Of a stretch of DNA of 64,000 bases, positions 52,525-61,649 are shown one piece after another. The DNA lies in assembly GCA_018262715.1 (NCBI GenBank), contig JADFDS010000042.1:1-64000 (forward strand). The letters are read 5' to 3'. The translations under genes and the position numbers were made by a program. The notes beneath the pieces are model-generated. The model made no database searches. It was not told the DNA's origin and was given only the letters and a program-made list of their open reading frames with translations. This DNA is from Bacteroidota bacterium. GTDB lineage: Bacteria; Bacteroidota; Bacteroidia; Bacteroidales; VadinHA17. Position 1 is the first letter of the stretch. Every line of letters starts with the position of its first letter.

Positions 52525-53696
52525 CTTGCAGTCTTTAACGCTGTTTCTATCTGTTCAAGGGCGCGCAGAACCGTCACCCGCGGGCAGGCCAGGTTCATGC
52601 GCATGAATCCTTCGCCCCCCGGGCCGAAACGTGAACCTTCATTCATTCCCACGCCGGCGCTGTCAACGAAAAATCGGTTCAGCTCCTGCCCGTTCATGCC
52701 CATTGCACGGCAATCGAGCCATATCATATAGGTGGCTTCCGGCCGCACCGGCCTGATAACAGGCAGACGTTCATGGCAGAATGACATGACCAGGTCAACA
52801 TTATCCTCAACATATCGCATCAGTTGCCCAAGCCACTCACGGCCATGTGTATAAGCCGCTTCAGACGCAACGTTGCCGAATATGTTTCCAAGGTGCATGT
52901 GAAGCCCGATCAGCGTCTTCCGGTATTTATCCATCAGTACCGGATCGGTAATGACCATCGAGGAGGTCGACAGTCCCGCCAGATTGAATGTCTTGCTCGG
53001 CGCCATGCAGGTCACTGTCACTGCTGCCGCCTTCTCTGAAACCGATGCCAGCGGGATATGCTTCATCCCCGGCAACAACAGGTCGGAATGAATCTCGTCT
53101 GAAAGGATGACAATTCCCTTTTCATGACATATCTCTGCCAGTGAGTTCAGTTCATCCCGGGTCCACACTCTTCCGACAGGGTTGTGCGGATTTGACAGGA
53201 TAAGCATGCGGGTTGCCGGAGTGATTATCTTACGGAGGCCTTCTAAGTCCATCAAATATCCCTTCTCCGTTTCAAGAAGCGGGTTGAATACCAGCCGCCG
53301 CCCGTGATCATTCACCGCTCCGTAGAAGGGGGGATAGACAGGCGGCTGAATTATTATCTCATCGCCGGGGGAGGTGTATGCAAGCGTGCAGATGTTAAGA
53401 GCCGGCACAACACCCGGGCTGAACTCGATCCACTCCTGCCTGACATCCCATCCGTGCAGCCCTGAAACCCAGTTTATGAATGCGTTGAAATAACTGTCAG
53501 GCCTGTAGGAGTATCCCAGTATTTCGTGGTTCAGCCTTTCGCGGAGCGCCTCAATAATAAAAGGAGGCGTACTGAAGTCCATATCGGCAATCCACATCGG
53601 GATCACGTCGGCTCTGCCGAAGACCTCCTCACGCTTGTCCCATTTAAGGCAGTTGGTGTTTTCCCGGCATGGTGCCTCGTCGAAGTTGTATTTCAT
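52521..53696 (-). CDS. PatB/MalY-type pyridoxal-phosphate C-S lyase or aminotransferase
   Basis: This 391-residue fold-type I enzyme begins MKYNFDEAPCRENTNCLKW and has the family traits IPMWIADMDFSTPPFI, SPGVVPALN, LSNPHNPVGRVW, LSDEIHSDLL and the lysine block CMAPSKTFNLAGL. PatB-type enzymes cleave cystathionine to homocysteine or act on other C-S bonds; some are aminotransferases. A longer frame to 53777 extends past a clear promoter and is rejected. The gene leads the operon and overlaps carA, with no evident metabolic tie. Confidence 0.9.
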   Translation of the reverse strand: MKYNFDEAPCRENTNCLKWDKREEVFGRADVIPMWIADMDFSTPPFIIEALRERLNHEILGYSYRPDSYFNAFINWVSGLHGWDVRQEWIEFSPGVVPALNICTLAYTSPGDEIIIQPPVYPPFYGAVNDHGRRLVFNPLLETEKGYLMDLEGLRKIITPATRMLILSNPHNPVGRVWTRDELNSLAEICHEKGIVILSDEIHSDLLLPGMKHIPLASVSEKAAAVTVTCMAPSKTFNLAGLSTSSMVITDPVLMDKYRKTLIGLHMHLGNIFGNVASEAAYTHGREWLGQLMRYVEDNVDLVMSFCHERLPVIRPVRPEATYMIWLDCRAMGMNGQELNRFFVDSAGVGMNEGSRFGPGGEGFMRMNLACPRVTVLRALEQIETALKTAR

Positions 53697-53719
53697 GAGA
53701 CTGTAAATGCTACGGGATG

Positions 53720-53748
53720 CAAAGTTAACAGAAAATGATAATGAACAA
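53720..53748 (-). promoter_or_regulatory. Promoter of patB-carA
   Basis: On the minus strand TTG (53748-53746) and TAACTTTG (53727-53720) are 18 bases apart. Transcription should begin near 53713, 17 bases before the patB ATG. Confidence 0.65.
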
Positions 53749-53793
53749 CCGGCCGGATACCTGTGTTTAGGATGCATGAACGCCGGGCCTGCA

Positions 53794-53830
53794 ATGGCCT
53801 TGAATAATTCTGAAATATTATTCCGGCCAT
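53794..53830. promoter_or_regulatory. Imperfect palindrome in a divergent gap
   Basis: ATGGCC, two bases, GAATAAT pairs with ATTATTC, one base, GGCCAT around an 8-base loop. It lies between the divergent patB and lipoprotein genes, upstream of a possible -7 element TATTTTTA (53846-53853). No T-run follows, so an operator is more likely than a terminator. Confidence 0.35.
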
Positions 53831-53887
53831 AAACTTAAAAAGTCTTATTTTTACGTAGCCAAAACACAAGTACCAAACATCAGTCAT

Positions 53888-54709
53888 ATGAAAAAGACTT
53901 TCACGAAATTACTGGTCGCTGTATTGATTCTGACAGTTGCCGGTGCATCCGCCTGCAAGAACAGGGGTGAATCAAGGAAACAGAAGGAGATCAACGCCGT
54001 TGAACTCGAAGCCCTGGAACAGAAGATTGAAGAAAATGTCTATCCGCTTCCCACATCAGCAGAGGTGATCAAGAAGCTCACCGACATGGACCTCGGTTAC
54101 ATCCTCGGCGCAACCAATCCTCCTGCAAATGCCCGCAACTATGTAGAGAGTTACAATCGCTCGGTTAACCTCGGTGTATACGGCGCTGACCTCAGCTATG
54201 CAACGCTTTATAACATGCAGCAGGACGTGATTGATTATCTGACGGCCATCCGCACACTGGCTCTCGAGCAGAACCTGTCCAAGATATATGACGAATCTCT
54301 TTATGACAGGATCAAGGCCAATTTTGACAACCGCGACACGCTTGTGACAATCCTTACCGATGCCTTTGACCGTACCTATTCATATATGGTTGAGGCCGGC
54401 CAGGCCAACCTCGCACTTCTCATGGTAGGAGGAGCATGGGTTGAGGGTATGTATCTCACCATGTCAGTCTCCGAATCAGGTGCCCACCTGTCAGGATTTG
54501 AATCAGCACTTCTCGACCAGAAAAAGTCGTTTGAAGAGTTTGAGGGACTGGCTGCTCCGCATAACAGCGACCCGCTTGTCTCGCGGATACTGACCTCCAT
54601 GCAGCCCATACGTGACGTCTACACCAAACTGGGTACCAGCCTTACAATGGAAGACATCGAAAACCTGAAAAAGGCTGTCAACTCGGTCAGATCGGATTTG
54701 ATTAAGTAA
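53888..54709 (+). CDS. Lipoprotein of unknown function
   Basis: I do not recognise this 273-residue protein. A signal peptide ends near VAGASAC, with Cys23 as the likely lipidated residue; SAC is a fair lipobox. The mature part is helical throughout, with a Lys/Glu-rich start (about 28-50). It contains the stretch LGYILGATNPPANARNYV near 75 and ends in a long helix. There are no metal or catalytic motifs. Similar helical lipoproteins are common in Bacteroidota. A strong terminator follows. Confidence 0.6.
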   Translation: MKKTFTKLLVAVLILTVAGASACKNRGESRKQKEINAVELEALEQKIEENVYPLPTSAEVIKKLTDMDLGYILGATNPPANARNYVESYNRSVNLGVYGADLSYATLYNMQQDVIDYLTAIRTLALEQNLSKIYDESLYDRIKANFDNRDTLVTILTDAFDRTYSYMVEAGQANLALLMVGGAWVEGMYLTMSVSESGAHLSGFESALLDQKKSFEEFEGLAAPHNSDPLVSRILTSMQPIRDVYTKLGTSLTMEDIENLKKAVNSVRSDLIK

Positions 54710-54728
54710 TAATAAACAGATACCTGAA

Positions 54729-54758
54729 GACCGCAAGTAAAAACTGCGGTCTTTTTTT
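54729..54758 (+). terminator. Intrinsic terminator just before the ABC transporter gene
   Basis: GACCGCA (54729-54735) pairs with TGCGGTC (54745-54751) around a 9-base loop and is followed by seven T. The next ATG, 54765, is only seven bases after the T-run. Confidence 0.85.
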
Positions 54759-54764
54759 GAGGTT

Positions 54765-57700
54765 ATGAGGGAATCAGTATTACATGCGCTGATACATATT
54801 TTTGCCATTATCTCTACCGTGAACCCTGCCGGGGTTACGACAAGGGGCAAGAAGATCCTTCGCAGTTACCTCAGGAGATATCTTAACCAGGAACTTGAGG
54901 AGGAGTATTTCAAGCTCTATGAAAACAACCTCCATTTCTATGAACGTGAGCTCAAGGCTGTGGAAGAGGGAGAACTGTCTGACGAGGACTCCCTGATCAC
55001 TTTCCAGATAACCAATATCTGCAGGCAGATAAAGAAGGGACTCTTCATTGAGGAGAGGATGATAGTCTTCCTTCAGTTGCTGGAGTTCGTCTTTGAAGAC
55101 GGGACTGTCTCAGAGCAGGAATATTCGATTATTGACATTGTTGCGCGAACCTTTAATATCTCGAAGGAAGAGAAGACCAATGCCCATGCCTTCATGCTCG
55201 GGATGAGGTTTGACAAAATAACCCCTGCCAGCTTCCTGGCAATCGAGGGAGAGAGCAACATCGGCGAACCCTCGTCAAGGTATGCCAACTATCATGAATG
55301 GCACCATATGGTCTCCCGCGGTATGCGCGGCACCATTTACGTTCTCTTCATCCGCAGCACAGGCCATCTCCTGTTCATGTACGATGGCAAGATGCAGCTG
55401 CATTTCAAGGGACGTAACGTTGTACCGCTGAGGCCATTCCTCCTGGAACCCGGGGTCAACATCCGCGGACACGGAATGGGACCACTATATTATACCGCCA
55501 TTTTCAGGAAATTCATCAAGGCCAACTTCGTTGAGGATATCATCTTTGAAGGACAAAGCATCGAGTATCACTTCAAAGGCTCGGATAACGGCATTCAGCC
55601 CATGAGCTTCAGTGTGAAGTCGGGCAACCTGGTGGGCATAATGGGTGGCAGCGGCGTAGGTAAAAGCACCCTGCTGAACATCCTCAACGGCAAGCTGAAA
55701 CCGGAGAACGGAGCTGTCTATATCAATGGCTATGATCTGCACAATGAGCCGGACGAGCTCAACGGCCTCATAGGCTATGTGCCGCAGGATGACCTCCTGA
55801 TTGAGGAGCTGACAGTCTACCAGAACCTGTATTACAATGCGCGTCTCACCTTCGGCGACTATGACGAGGCAAAGCTCAACCAGGTTGTCGTTGACGTACT
55901 TAAGGAACTGGATCTATACGAATTCCGGGACATGCTGGTGGGTGATCCGCTGAACAAGAAGATCAGCGGAGGGCAGAGGAAGAGGCTTAACATAGGACTG
56001 GAACTCATGCGTGAGCCGGCAGTTCTTTTTGCCGACGAGCCTATCTCAGGCCTGGCATCGCATGACTCGGGGAATGTAATGGAACTGCTCAAGGACCAGG
56101 CCATAAACGGCAAGCTGGTCTTCGTGATCATTCATCAGCCGTCGTCTGACATTCTCAAGATGTTCGACCGGCTCTGGGTGCTCGACAGGGGAGGGTATAT
56201 GATCTATGACGGCGATCCGGTCGATGCCATTGTCTACTTCAAAACGGAGACTTCCCAGGCCAACGCTGCAGAGAGCGAATGCCCCACCTGCGGCAACGTG
56301 GAGACAGATGAGATCCTCCAGATAGTTGAAGCCAAGGTTGTTGATCCTGACGGGAGGAAAGGGCAGGAGAGACAGGTGTCGCCGGTGGAGTGGTATCACC
56401 GGTACAGGCAGAAGATGGAGCCAACCCTCTCCGGCAGGCCGGAGATGAAGCCACTGCCCGCCAGCAATTTCAAGCTTCCTAAACGGAAGAAACAGGTTGC
56501 CACATTTGTCAGGAGAAACCTTGTGAGAAAGTATGCAGACAAACAGTACATGGTCATCAACCTTCTTGAGCCACCCCTGCTTGCCTTTATCCTTGCCTTC
56601 GTCTCAAAGTATCTCGCTGACAGTGTCTACCTCTTCTCAGACAACAAGAGTTACCCGGTGTTCCTGTTCATGAGTGTGGTGGTCGCCCTGTTCCTCGGCC
56701 TCACGGTCAGTGCGGAAGAAATCTTCAGGGACAACAAGATACTTGAGCGCGAAAAATACCTCAATATAAGCCGCTCAAGCTACCTCTTCTCTAAGATCAC
56801 CTTCCTGTTCGGGCTGTCAGCAGTGCAGACACTGATGTATGTACTAATATCACAGCGCATCCTCCAGGTTGAAGGGATGATGTGGCGGCAATGGCTGATA
56901 CTTTTTACCACTTCATGCTTCGGCAACATGGTGGGACTGAATATATCAGCCGGCATGAAGTCCGTGATAAGCATATACATACTCATCCCCCTTGTGCTGG
57001 TGCCCCAGCTTCTCCTCGGCGGTGCCATGATCAGGTTTGATGACCTGCACCATTCCCTGACAAGAAAAGTGTATGTCCCGGTGATAGGAGATGTCATGAC
57101 AACGAGGTGGGCTTATGAAGCCATGGCAGTTGAGCAGTTCAGGTCAAACAGGTATATGAAGCCATTCTTTGAGACGGATATGATGATCAGCCGGTACGAC
57201 TGGCAATCGGGTTACCTGGTCAACGAATTGAAGCGGAAGAGCAATGAGGCTGCCTATGCATCGGGCAAGCCGGAGTATGAAGATGTCTACAGGAACAGCC
57301 TTGAGAAACTCAAAACCCATATCGGTGAGCTCAGTACCGAGACCGGCCTTGACCCCGCTCAGGCCATGAGGGTGATAAACCGGGAACCGTTCACCCGTGA
57401 TGCCTCTTATATTGTAAATGACTACCTCGATTCTCTTCAGAAGAGGATACGCAGGAAATTTTTGGAGCAGACAGCTGTAAAGGACAGTATAACAAATGCT
57501 CTCGTGACATCGATGGGGAAGGATGAGCTGGTTCGTCTGAAAACGGCTACCTACAACAATGACCTTGCTGATATCGTGCTGAACCGAACAGTACAGAGCA
57601 AGTTCTACGAGACTGAAGACCGGATTATCCAGAAGTCGGATCCGGTGCTTATGCTGCCCGATTCACGCATCGGCAGGGCCCATTTCTATGCACCATATAA

Positions 57701-57887
57701 AATAATCGGTAATATCAGGATAGGAACCCTTTGGTTCAATATGCTTGTAATATGGCTGTTGAACATAACCCTCTTTGTTACCCTTTATTTCAATCTCCTG
57801 AAGCTGCTGCTGAACCTGATGGAGAGAATTAAGATCCCGGGCTTCGGATCAGACCGCCTGGTGCCGCCATGGGAACTGGTCAAATAG
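54765..57887 (+). CDS. TerB-like/ABCG-type ABC transporter, single polypeptide
   Basis: This 1040-residue protein combines, in order, a TerB-like helical domain (about 1-170), a forkhead-like or linker region, an ABC ATPase (Walker A GGSGVGKS near 300, signature ISGGQRKRLN near 403, Walker B VLFADEP), and a C-terminal ABC2-type membrane domain with about six segments and a large periplasmic part. Where most ABCG proteins have SGLD in the D-loop, this one reads SGLA. The fusion is a Bacteroidota type I recall, with unknown substrate. The start lies directly after a terminator, and a GAGG sequence precedes the ATG. Confidence 0.85.
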   Translation: MRESVLHALIHIFAIISTVNPAGVTTRGKKILRSYLRRYLNQELEEEYFKLYENNLHFYERELKAVEEGELSDEDSLITFQITNICRQIKKGLFIEERMIVFLQLLEFVFEDGTVSEQEYSIIDIVARTFNISKEEKTNAHAFMLGMRFDKITPASFLAIEGESNIGEPSSRYANYHEWHHMVSRGMRGTIYVLFIRSTGHLLFMYDGKMQLHFKGRNVVPLRPFLLEPGVNIRGHGMGPLYYTAIFRKFIKANFVEDIIFEGQSIEYHFKGSDNGIQPMSFSVKSGNLVGIMGGSGVGKSTLLNILNGKLKPENGAVYINGYDLHNEPDELNGLIGYVPQDDLLIEELTVYQNLYYNARLTFGDYDEAKLNQVVVDVLKELDLYEFRDMLVGDPLNKKISGGQRKRLNIGLELMREPAVLFADEPISGLASHDSGNVMELLKDQAINGKLVFVIIHQPSSDILKMFDRLWVLDRGGYMIYDGDPVDAIVYFKTETSQANAAESECPTCGNVETDEILQIVEAKVVDPDGRKGQERQVSPVEWYHRYRQKMEPTLSGRPEMKPLPASNFKLPKRKKQVATFVRRNLVRKYADKQYMVINLLEPPLLAFILAFVSKYLADSVYLFSDNKSYPVFLFMSVVVALFLGLTVSAEEIFRDNKILEREKYLNISRSSYLFSKITFLFGLSAVQTLMYVLISQRILQVEGMMWRQWLILFTTSCFGNMVGLNISAGMKSVISIYILIPLVLVPQLLLGGAMIRFDDLHHSLTRKVYVPVIGDVMTTRWAYEAMAVEQFRSNRYMKPFFETDMMISRYDWQSGYLVNELKRKSNEAAYASGKPEYEDVYRNSLEKLKTHIGELSTETGLDPAQAMRVINREPFTRDASYIVNDYLDSLQKRIRRKFLEQTAVKDSITNALVTSMGKDELVRLKTATYNNDLADIVLNRTVQSKFYETEDRIIQKSDPVLMLPDSRIGRAHFYAPYKIIGNIRIGTLWFNMLVIWLLNITLFVTLYFNLLKLLLNLMERIKIPGFGSDRLVPPWELVK

Positions 57888-57895
57888 GATTCGTC

Positions 57896-58672
57896 ATGCC
57901 AGACCACCAGGTAAGACCCAAAAAGTATCTCGGACAGCATTTCCTTAAGGATAAGCAGATTGCGGCTGCCATTGTAGACGCCTTGCGTGCCGATGGCTGT
58001 GACTCAGTGGTGGAGGTCGGACCCGGGATGGGAGTGCTGACTCACCTGCTGGCAGAGAGAGAGCTTCCCGCCTTCAGGGTGGTTGAGATTGACCGGGAGT
58101 CGGTTGATTATCTGAGGCACAATGTGACAGGTCCGGTCGAGATCATTGAGGGTGATTTCCTGGAACTTGACCTGCACCCGATGGGAAACCGGATTGCTGT
58201 CATCGGGAATTTTCCGTACAACATATCAAGCCAGATATTCTTTAAAATCCTTGATTACCGTGATCATGTTTCCGAGACGGTGGGCATGGTTCAGAAGGAG
58301 GTTGCGGAGCGAATCTGCTCACAGCCGGGCAGTCGCGTTTACGGAATACTCAGTGTGCTTCTGCGTGCATGGTATGACATTGAATACCTTTTCACTGTCA
58401 GCGAACATGTTTTTTCCCCGCCTCCAAAGGTCAAATCAGCCGTGATACGCCTTACACGTAACAGCGTAGAACGTCTTGGGTGCGATGAGAAACTGTTCGT
58501 CAGCGTTGTAAAGCGTTGTTTTAACCAGAGGCGCAAGATGCTGCGCAACCCGGTGAAAGCGATGGTGAAGCCCGGCGCCGGAGATTTGCCGCTGCTCTCC
58601 AGGAGGGCAGAGCAATTATCTGTAAGCCAGTTTGTGGAGCTGACCAACTGGGTGGAAGAAAACAGGGTTTGA
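57896..58672 (+). CDS. rsmA: 16S rRNA (adenine1518/1519-N6)-dimethyltransferase
   Basis: This 258-residue enzyme (KsgA) has the SAM-binding EVGPGMGVLT near 40, the acidic EIDRE after it, the EGDFLEL block and the catalytic NFPYNISSQ near 106. It dimethylates two adenosines near the 3' end of 16S rRNA in late 30S assembly. I start it at ATG 57896, 8 bp after the ABC transporter stop; a longer frame beginning at 57869 overlaps that gene. It converges with the permease gene. Confidence 0.95.
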   Translation: MPDHQVRPKKYLGQHFLKDKQIAAAIVDALRADGCDSVVEVGPGMGVLTHLLAERELPAFRVVEIDRESVDYLRHNVTGPVEIIEGDFLELDLHPMGNRIAVIGNFPYNISSQIFFKILDYRDHVSETVGMVQKEVAERICSQPGSRVYGILSVLLRAWYDIEYLFTVSEHVFSPPPKVKSAVIRLTRNSVERLGCDEKLFVSVVKRCFNQRRKMLRNPVKAMVKPGAGDLPLLSRRAEQLSVSQFVELTNWVEENRV

Positions 58673-58683
58673 CTGGCCCCTGA

Positions 58684-59931
58684 TCAGAATGAGTACCCTA
58701 TGGCCTCGACAGGGTTCATCCTCGAGGCGGATGAAGCAGGTGCAAAGCCCGCAACAATCCCTATGGTAGCCGAGATAACCACTGCAAGCAGTATGTTGCC
58801 TGCGGTGAGATGCATCCCCAGGGTAAAGAAATAATTCACAAAAAGGGTACCGATAAACACGAGTATCAGCCCCAGTATCCCGCCGGTGATTGAAAGCAGA
58901 ACTGATTCGGTAAGGAATTGCTGAAGTATCCATCTCCTTTTTGCCCCGAGCGCCATCTGAATTCCTATGATGCTCGTACGCTCACGGACCGAAACAAACA
59001 TGATGTTTGCAATGCCGAATCCGCCTACAAGTATCGAGAATCCCCCGATGATCCATCCCGCTATGTTGATGCCCCTGAATACCGGCTCAAGGGTGCTTGT
59101 TATCTGGCTTGCCCTGTTGATGGAGAAGGTGTTTTCCTTACCTGGTCCTATGCGCCTGGCGGCGCGAAGGATCATTATCACCTCATCTGACAGCTGCTGA
59201 ACGGATACCCCTTCTTTCCCCCTTATCATGATATCAGAGTTGAGAAACGGATTGCGGAAGTTGATGAACTGACGGCTGAAGTTAAGCGGTACCAGTACCG
59301 CCTGATCCATCCCGTTGTCACTCATTCCGCCCTTGCCTTCCTTCTTAAAGACTCCGATGACCTGGGCTTTGTATTTGTTAATGGTTATCTCCCTGCCTAC
59401 AGGCTGAACATTTCCGAAAAGCTTGTCAGCCACCTCATAACCGAGAATTGCAACCGGCTTGCCCGATGCTGACTCTGACAGGGTGAAATAGCGGCCCTTC
59501 TCTATCTCGAATGACCTTACATTCTCAAAGTCATGCGTGGCAGCAAAAATATATGTGTCACTGGCCAGGTTACCGCGGTATTTTATTGCTTCTGATGACC
59601 CGACAGTATAGCATACCGCCTCGGCAGAGGCAGATCGCTTCACTACGGCTTCATAATCCTCCACCGAAGGGGGCTGCCATTTCATCATATCCCACCACTT
59701 GATGTTTGCGTCAGAGGTCCATGGCCATTTCTCAACATAGATGGTGTTATCACCAAGAGTGGCTATGCTATCCTTTATGCTTTTCTCCATCCAGTCGAAC
59801 ACCGTGAATACTGAGATAATGGATAGAATCCCGATTGTAATGCCGAAAAGCGATAGAAAGGTGCGCAGCTTATTGGCCGCCACTGAACCGAAGGCGAACA
59901 AAAAGCTCTCCTTGAACATTTTTAACCACAT
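58684..59931 (-). CDS. MacB/FtsX-type ABC transporter permease
   Basis: This 415-residue protein has one N-terminal membrane segment (FLSLFGITIGILSIISVF near 25), a periplasmic MacB-type domain of about 220 residues, and the C-terminal FtsX domain with three membrane segments, including the GFGIANIMFVSVRERTSIIGI signature. No ATPase is encoded beside it, so its partner lies elsewhere. It may move lipoproteins or peptides, or send signals across the membrane. I start it at ATG 59931; the frame to 59955 overlaps its promoter element. Confidence 0.88.
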   Translation of the reverse strand: MWLKMFKESFLFAFGSVAANKLRTFLSLFGITIGILSIISVFTVFDWMEKSIKDSIATLGDNTIYVEKWPWTSDANIKWWDMMKWQPPSVEDYEAVVKRSASAEAVCYTVGSSEAIKYRGNLASDTYIFAATHDFENVRSFEIEKGRYFTLSESASGKPVAILGYEVADKLFGNVQPVGREITINKYKAQVIGVFKKEGKGGMSDNGMDQAVLVPLNFSRQFINFRNPFLNSDIMIRGKEGVSVQQLSDEVIMILRAARRIGPGKENTFSINRASQITSTLEPVFRGINIAGWIIGGFSILVGGFGIANIMFVSVRERTSIIGIQMALGAKRRWILQQFLTESVLLSITGGILGLILVFIGTLFVNYFFTLGMHLTAGNILLAVVISATIGIVAGFAPASSASRMNPVEAIGYSF

Positions 59932-59952
59932 GTCCCCGTCTTTAATTGCGAT

Positions 59953-59960
59953 CAAAGATA
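59953..59960 (-). promoter_or_regulatory. Promoter -7 element of the permease gene
   Basis: The minus strand reads TATCTTTG, a perfect TAnnTTTG match 22 bases before ATG 59931. A -33 TTG at 59979-59977 is 16 bases upstream, slightly short. Confidence 0.55.
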
Positions 59961-60090
59961 ATTAATTATGAAACATCAATACATCCGCAATAAATCATCA
60001 ATTCAATTATTTGATAAACATTGCCAATCAAAAAAAATATCTATTTTTATCCGATTACTTCTGCCTTGGTTCAGTTAATCTAAGTCATTA

Positions 60091-61617
60091 ATGATGAGCG
60101 ACATAAAAATAAAGAGAGCCTTTATTTCGGTTTATTATAAGGATGGTCTCGAAGCCATTGTGAAAAAACTGAGTGAACTGGGTGTTGCCATCATTTCAAC
60201 GGGAGGATCATGGGATTTCATCACTGCTTCGGGTGTGCCCGCAGGGAAGGTTGAGGAGATAACAACCTATCCTTCCATCCTCGGAGGACGGGTGAAAACC
60301 CTGCATCCCGGAGTATTCGGGGGTATCCTGGCAAGGAGGGAGAATGAGACTGACATGAAGCAGGTGACCGAATACAATATTCCGCTCTTTGACCTGGTGA
60401 TTGTTGACCTGTATCCATTCGGGGAGACTGTTGCCTCGGGCGCCTCAGACCAGGAGATCATTGAGAAGATAGACATCGGTGGAATTTCCCTGATAAGGGC
60501 CGGAGCCAAAAACTGGGCTGACGTACTGATAATTTCCTCCAGAAACCAGTATGGCAGCCTGATGGAGATACTTGATAACGGAAAGGGCACTGTCACCTCT
60601 GAGGAGAGGTACCGGTTTGCCCTGGAGGCGTTTGCAATGACTTCACATTATGACTCTGCCATATTCAACTGGTTCAACAGGAACGGCGATGCCACGGTGT
60701 TCAGCAAAAGCATAACAGAATCACATACTCTGAGATACGGCGAGAATCCCCACCAGAAGGGAGTTTTCTTCGGTGATCCTGACAGGTCATTCGTCCGGCT
60801 TCACGGCAAGGAGATCTCATATAACAATCTGCTTGACATTGAATCAGCCATCAGTCTCATTGATGAGTTTGACGATGTCACCTGTGCCATCATCAAGCAT
60901 AACAATGCATGCGGAGTGGCTTCGCGCCCGGCGCTGAAGGAGGCATGGGAGGATGCGCTGGCCTGTGACCCGGTATCGGCTTACGGGGGCGTGGTCATAG
61001 TGAACCGGGAAGTTGATGAGATTGCTGCCGCGGAGATGGACAAGGTTTTCCTCGAGGTGGTGATGGCCCCCTCCTTCACGCCGGGCGCGGTGAAGATCCT
61101 CAGCTCAAAAAAGAACAGGATCATTTTGCAGCGACGCTCCGCCGGGAATGGCAGGGAATCATTCAGGTCAATGCTGGGAGGAGTCCTATGGCAGGAGCGT
61201 GACAGCTCCACTGAACAGGCCTCAGGAATGAGACCCGTCACAGCAAGGCAGCCTTCTGAAGAGGAGTACCTTGACATGGTATTTGCAAACAAGATAGTGA
61301 AGCACAGCCGGTCAAATGCAATTGTGCTTGCAAAAAACCGGCAGCTGTGTGCCAGCGGCATAGGCCAGACATCCAGGATCGATGCCCTTCGCCAGGCTAT
61401 CCAGAAGGCAAAGGCATTCGGCTTCTCACTCGAAGGAGCAGTGATGGCTTCCGATGCATACTTCCCCTTTGCTGACTCGGTTACCACCGCACATGAGGCA
61501 GGAATTGCAGCTGTTGTTCAGCCGGGAGGTTCCGTACGTGATCAGGAATCAATTGATTATTGCAATAAAACAGGTGTTGCAATGGTTTTTACAGGTGTAA
61601 GACATTTCAAACATTAA
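60091..61617 (+). CDS. purH: Bifunctional AICAR formyltransferase / IMP cyclohydrolase
   Basis: This 508-residue enzyme has the IMP cyclohydrolase domain (ISTGGSWDFI near 35, GGRVKTLHPGVFGG near 67) and the AICAR formyltransferase domain with the catalytic KHNNACG near 271 and the PFADSV and QPGGSVRDQESID blocks near the end. It performs the last two steps of IMP synthesis. The first of two adjacent ATG codons is at 60091. mreB follows after 32 bp on the same strand, an order typical of Bacteroidota. Confidence 0.97.
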   Translation: MMSDIKIKRAFISVYYKDGLEAIVKKLSELGVAIISTGGSWDFITASGVPAGKVEEITTYPSILGGRVKTLHPGVFGGILARRENETDMKQVTEYNIPLFDLVIVDLYPFGETVASGASDQEIIEKIDIGGISLIRAGAKNWADVLIISSRNQYGSLMEILDNGKGTVTSEERYRFALEAFAMTSHYDSAIFNWFNRNGDATVFSKSITESHTLRYGENPHQKGVFFGDPDRSFVRLHGKEISYNNLLDIESAISLIDEFDDVTCAIIKHNNACGVASRPALKEAWEDALACDPVSAYGGVVIVNREVDEIAAAEMDKVFLEVVMAPSFTPGAVKILSSKKNRIILQRRSAGNGRESFRSMLGGVLWQERDSSTEQASGMRPVTARQPSEEEYLDMVFANKIVKHSRSNAIVLAKNRQLCASGIGQTSRIDALRQAIQKAKAFGFSLEGAVMASDAYFPFADSVTTAHEAGIAAVVQPGGSVRDQESIDYCNKTGVAMVFTGVRHFKH

Positions 61618-61649
61618 AATAGACTAACAAGAAACAGTTTCAAGGACCT

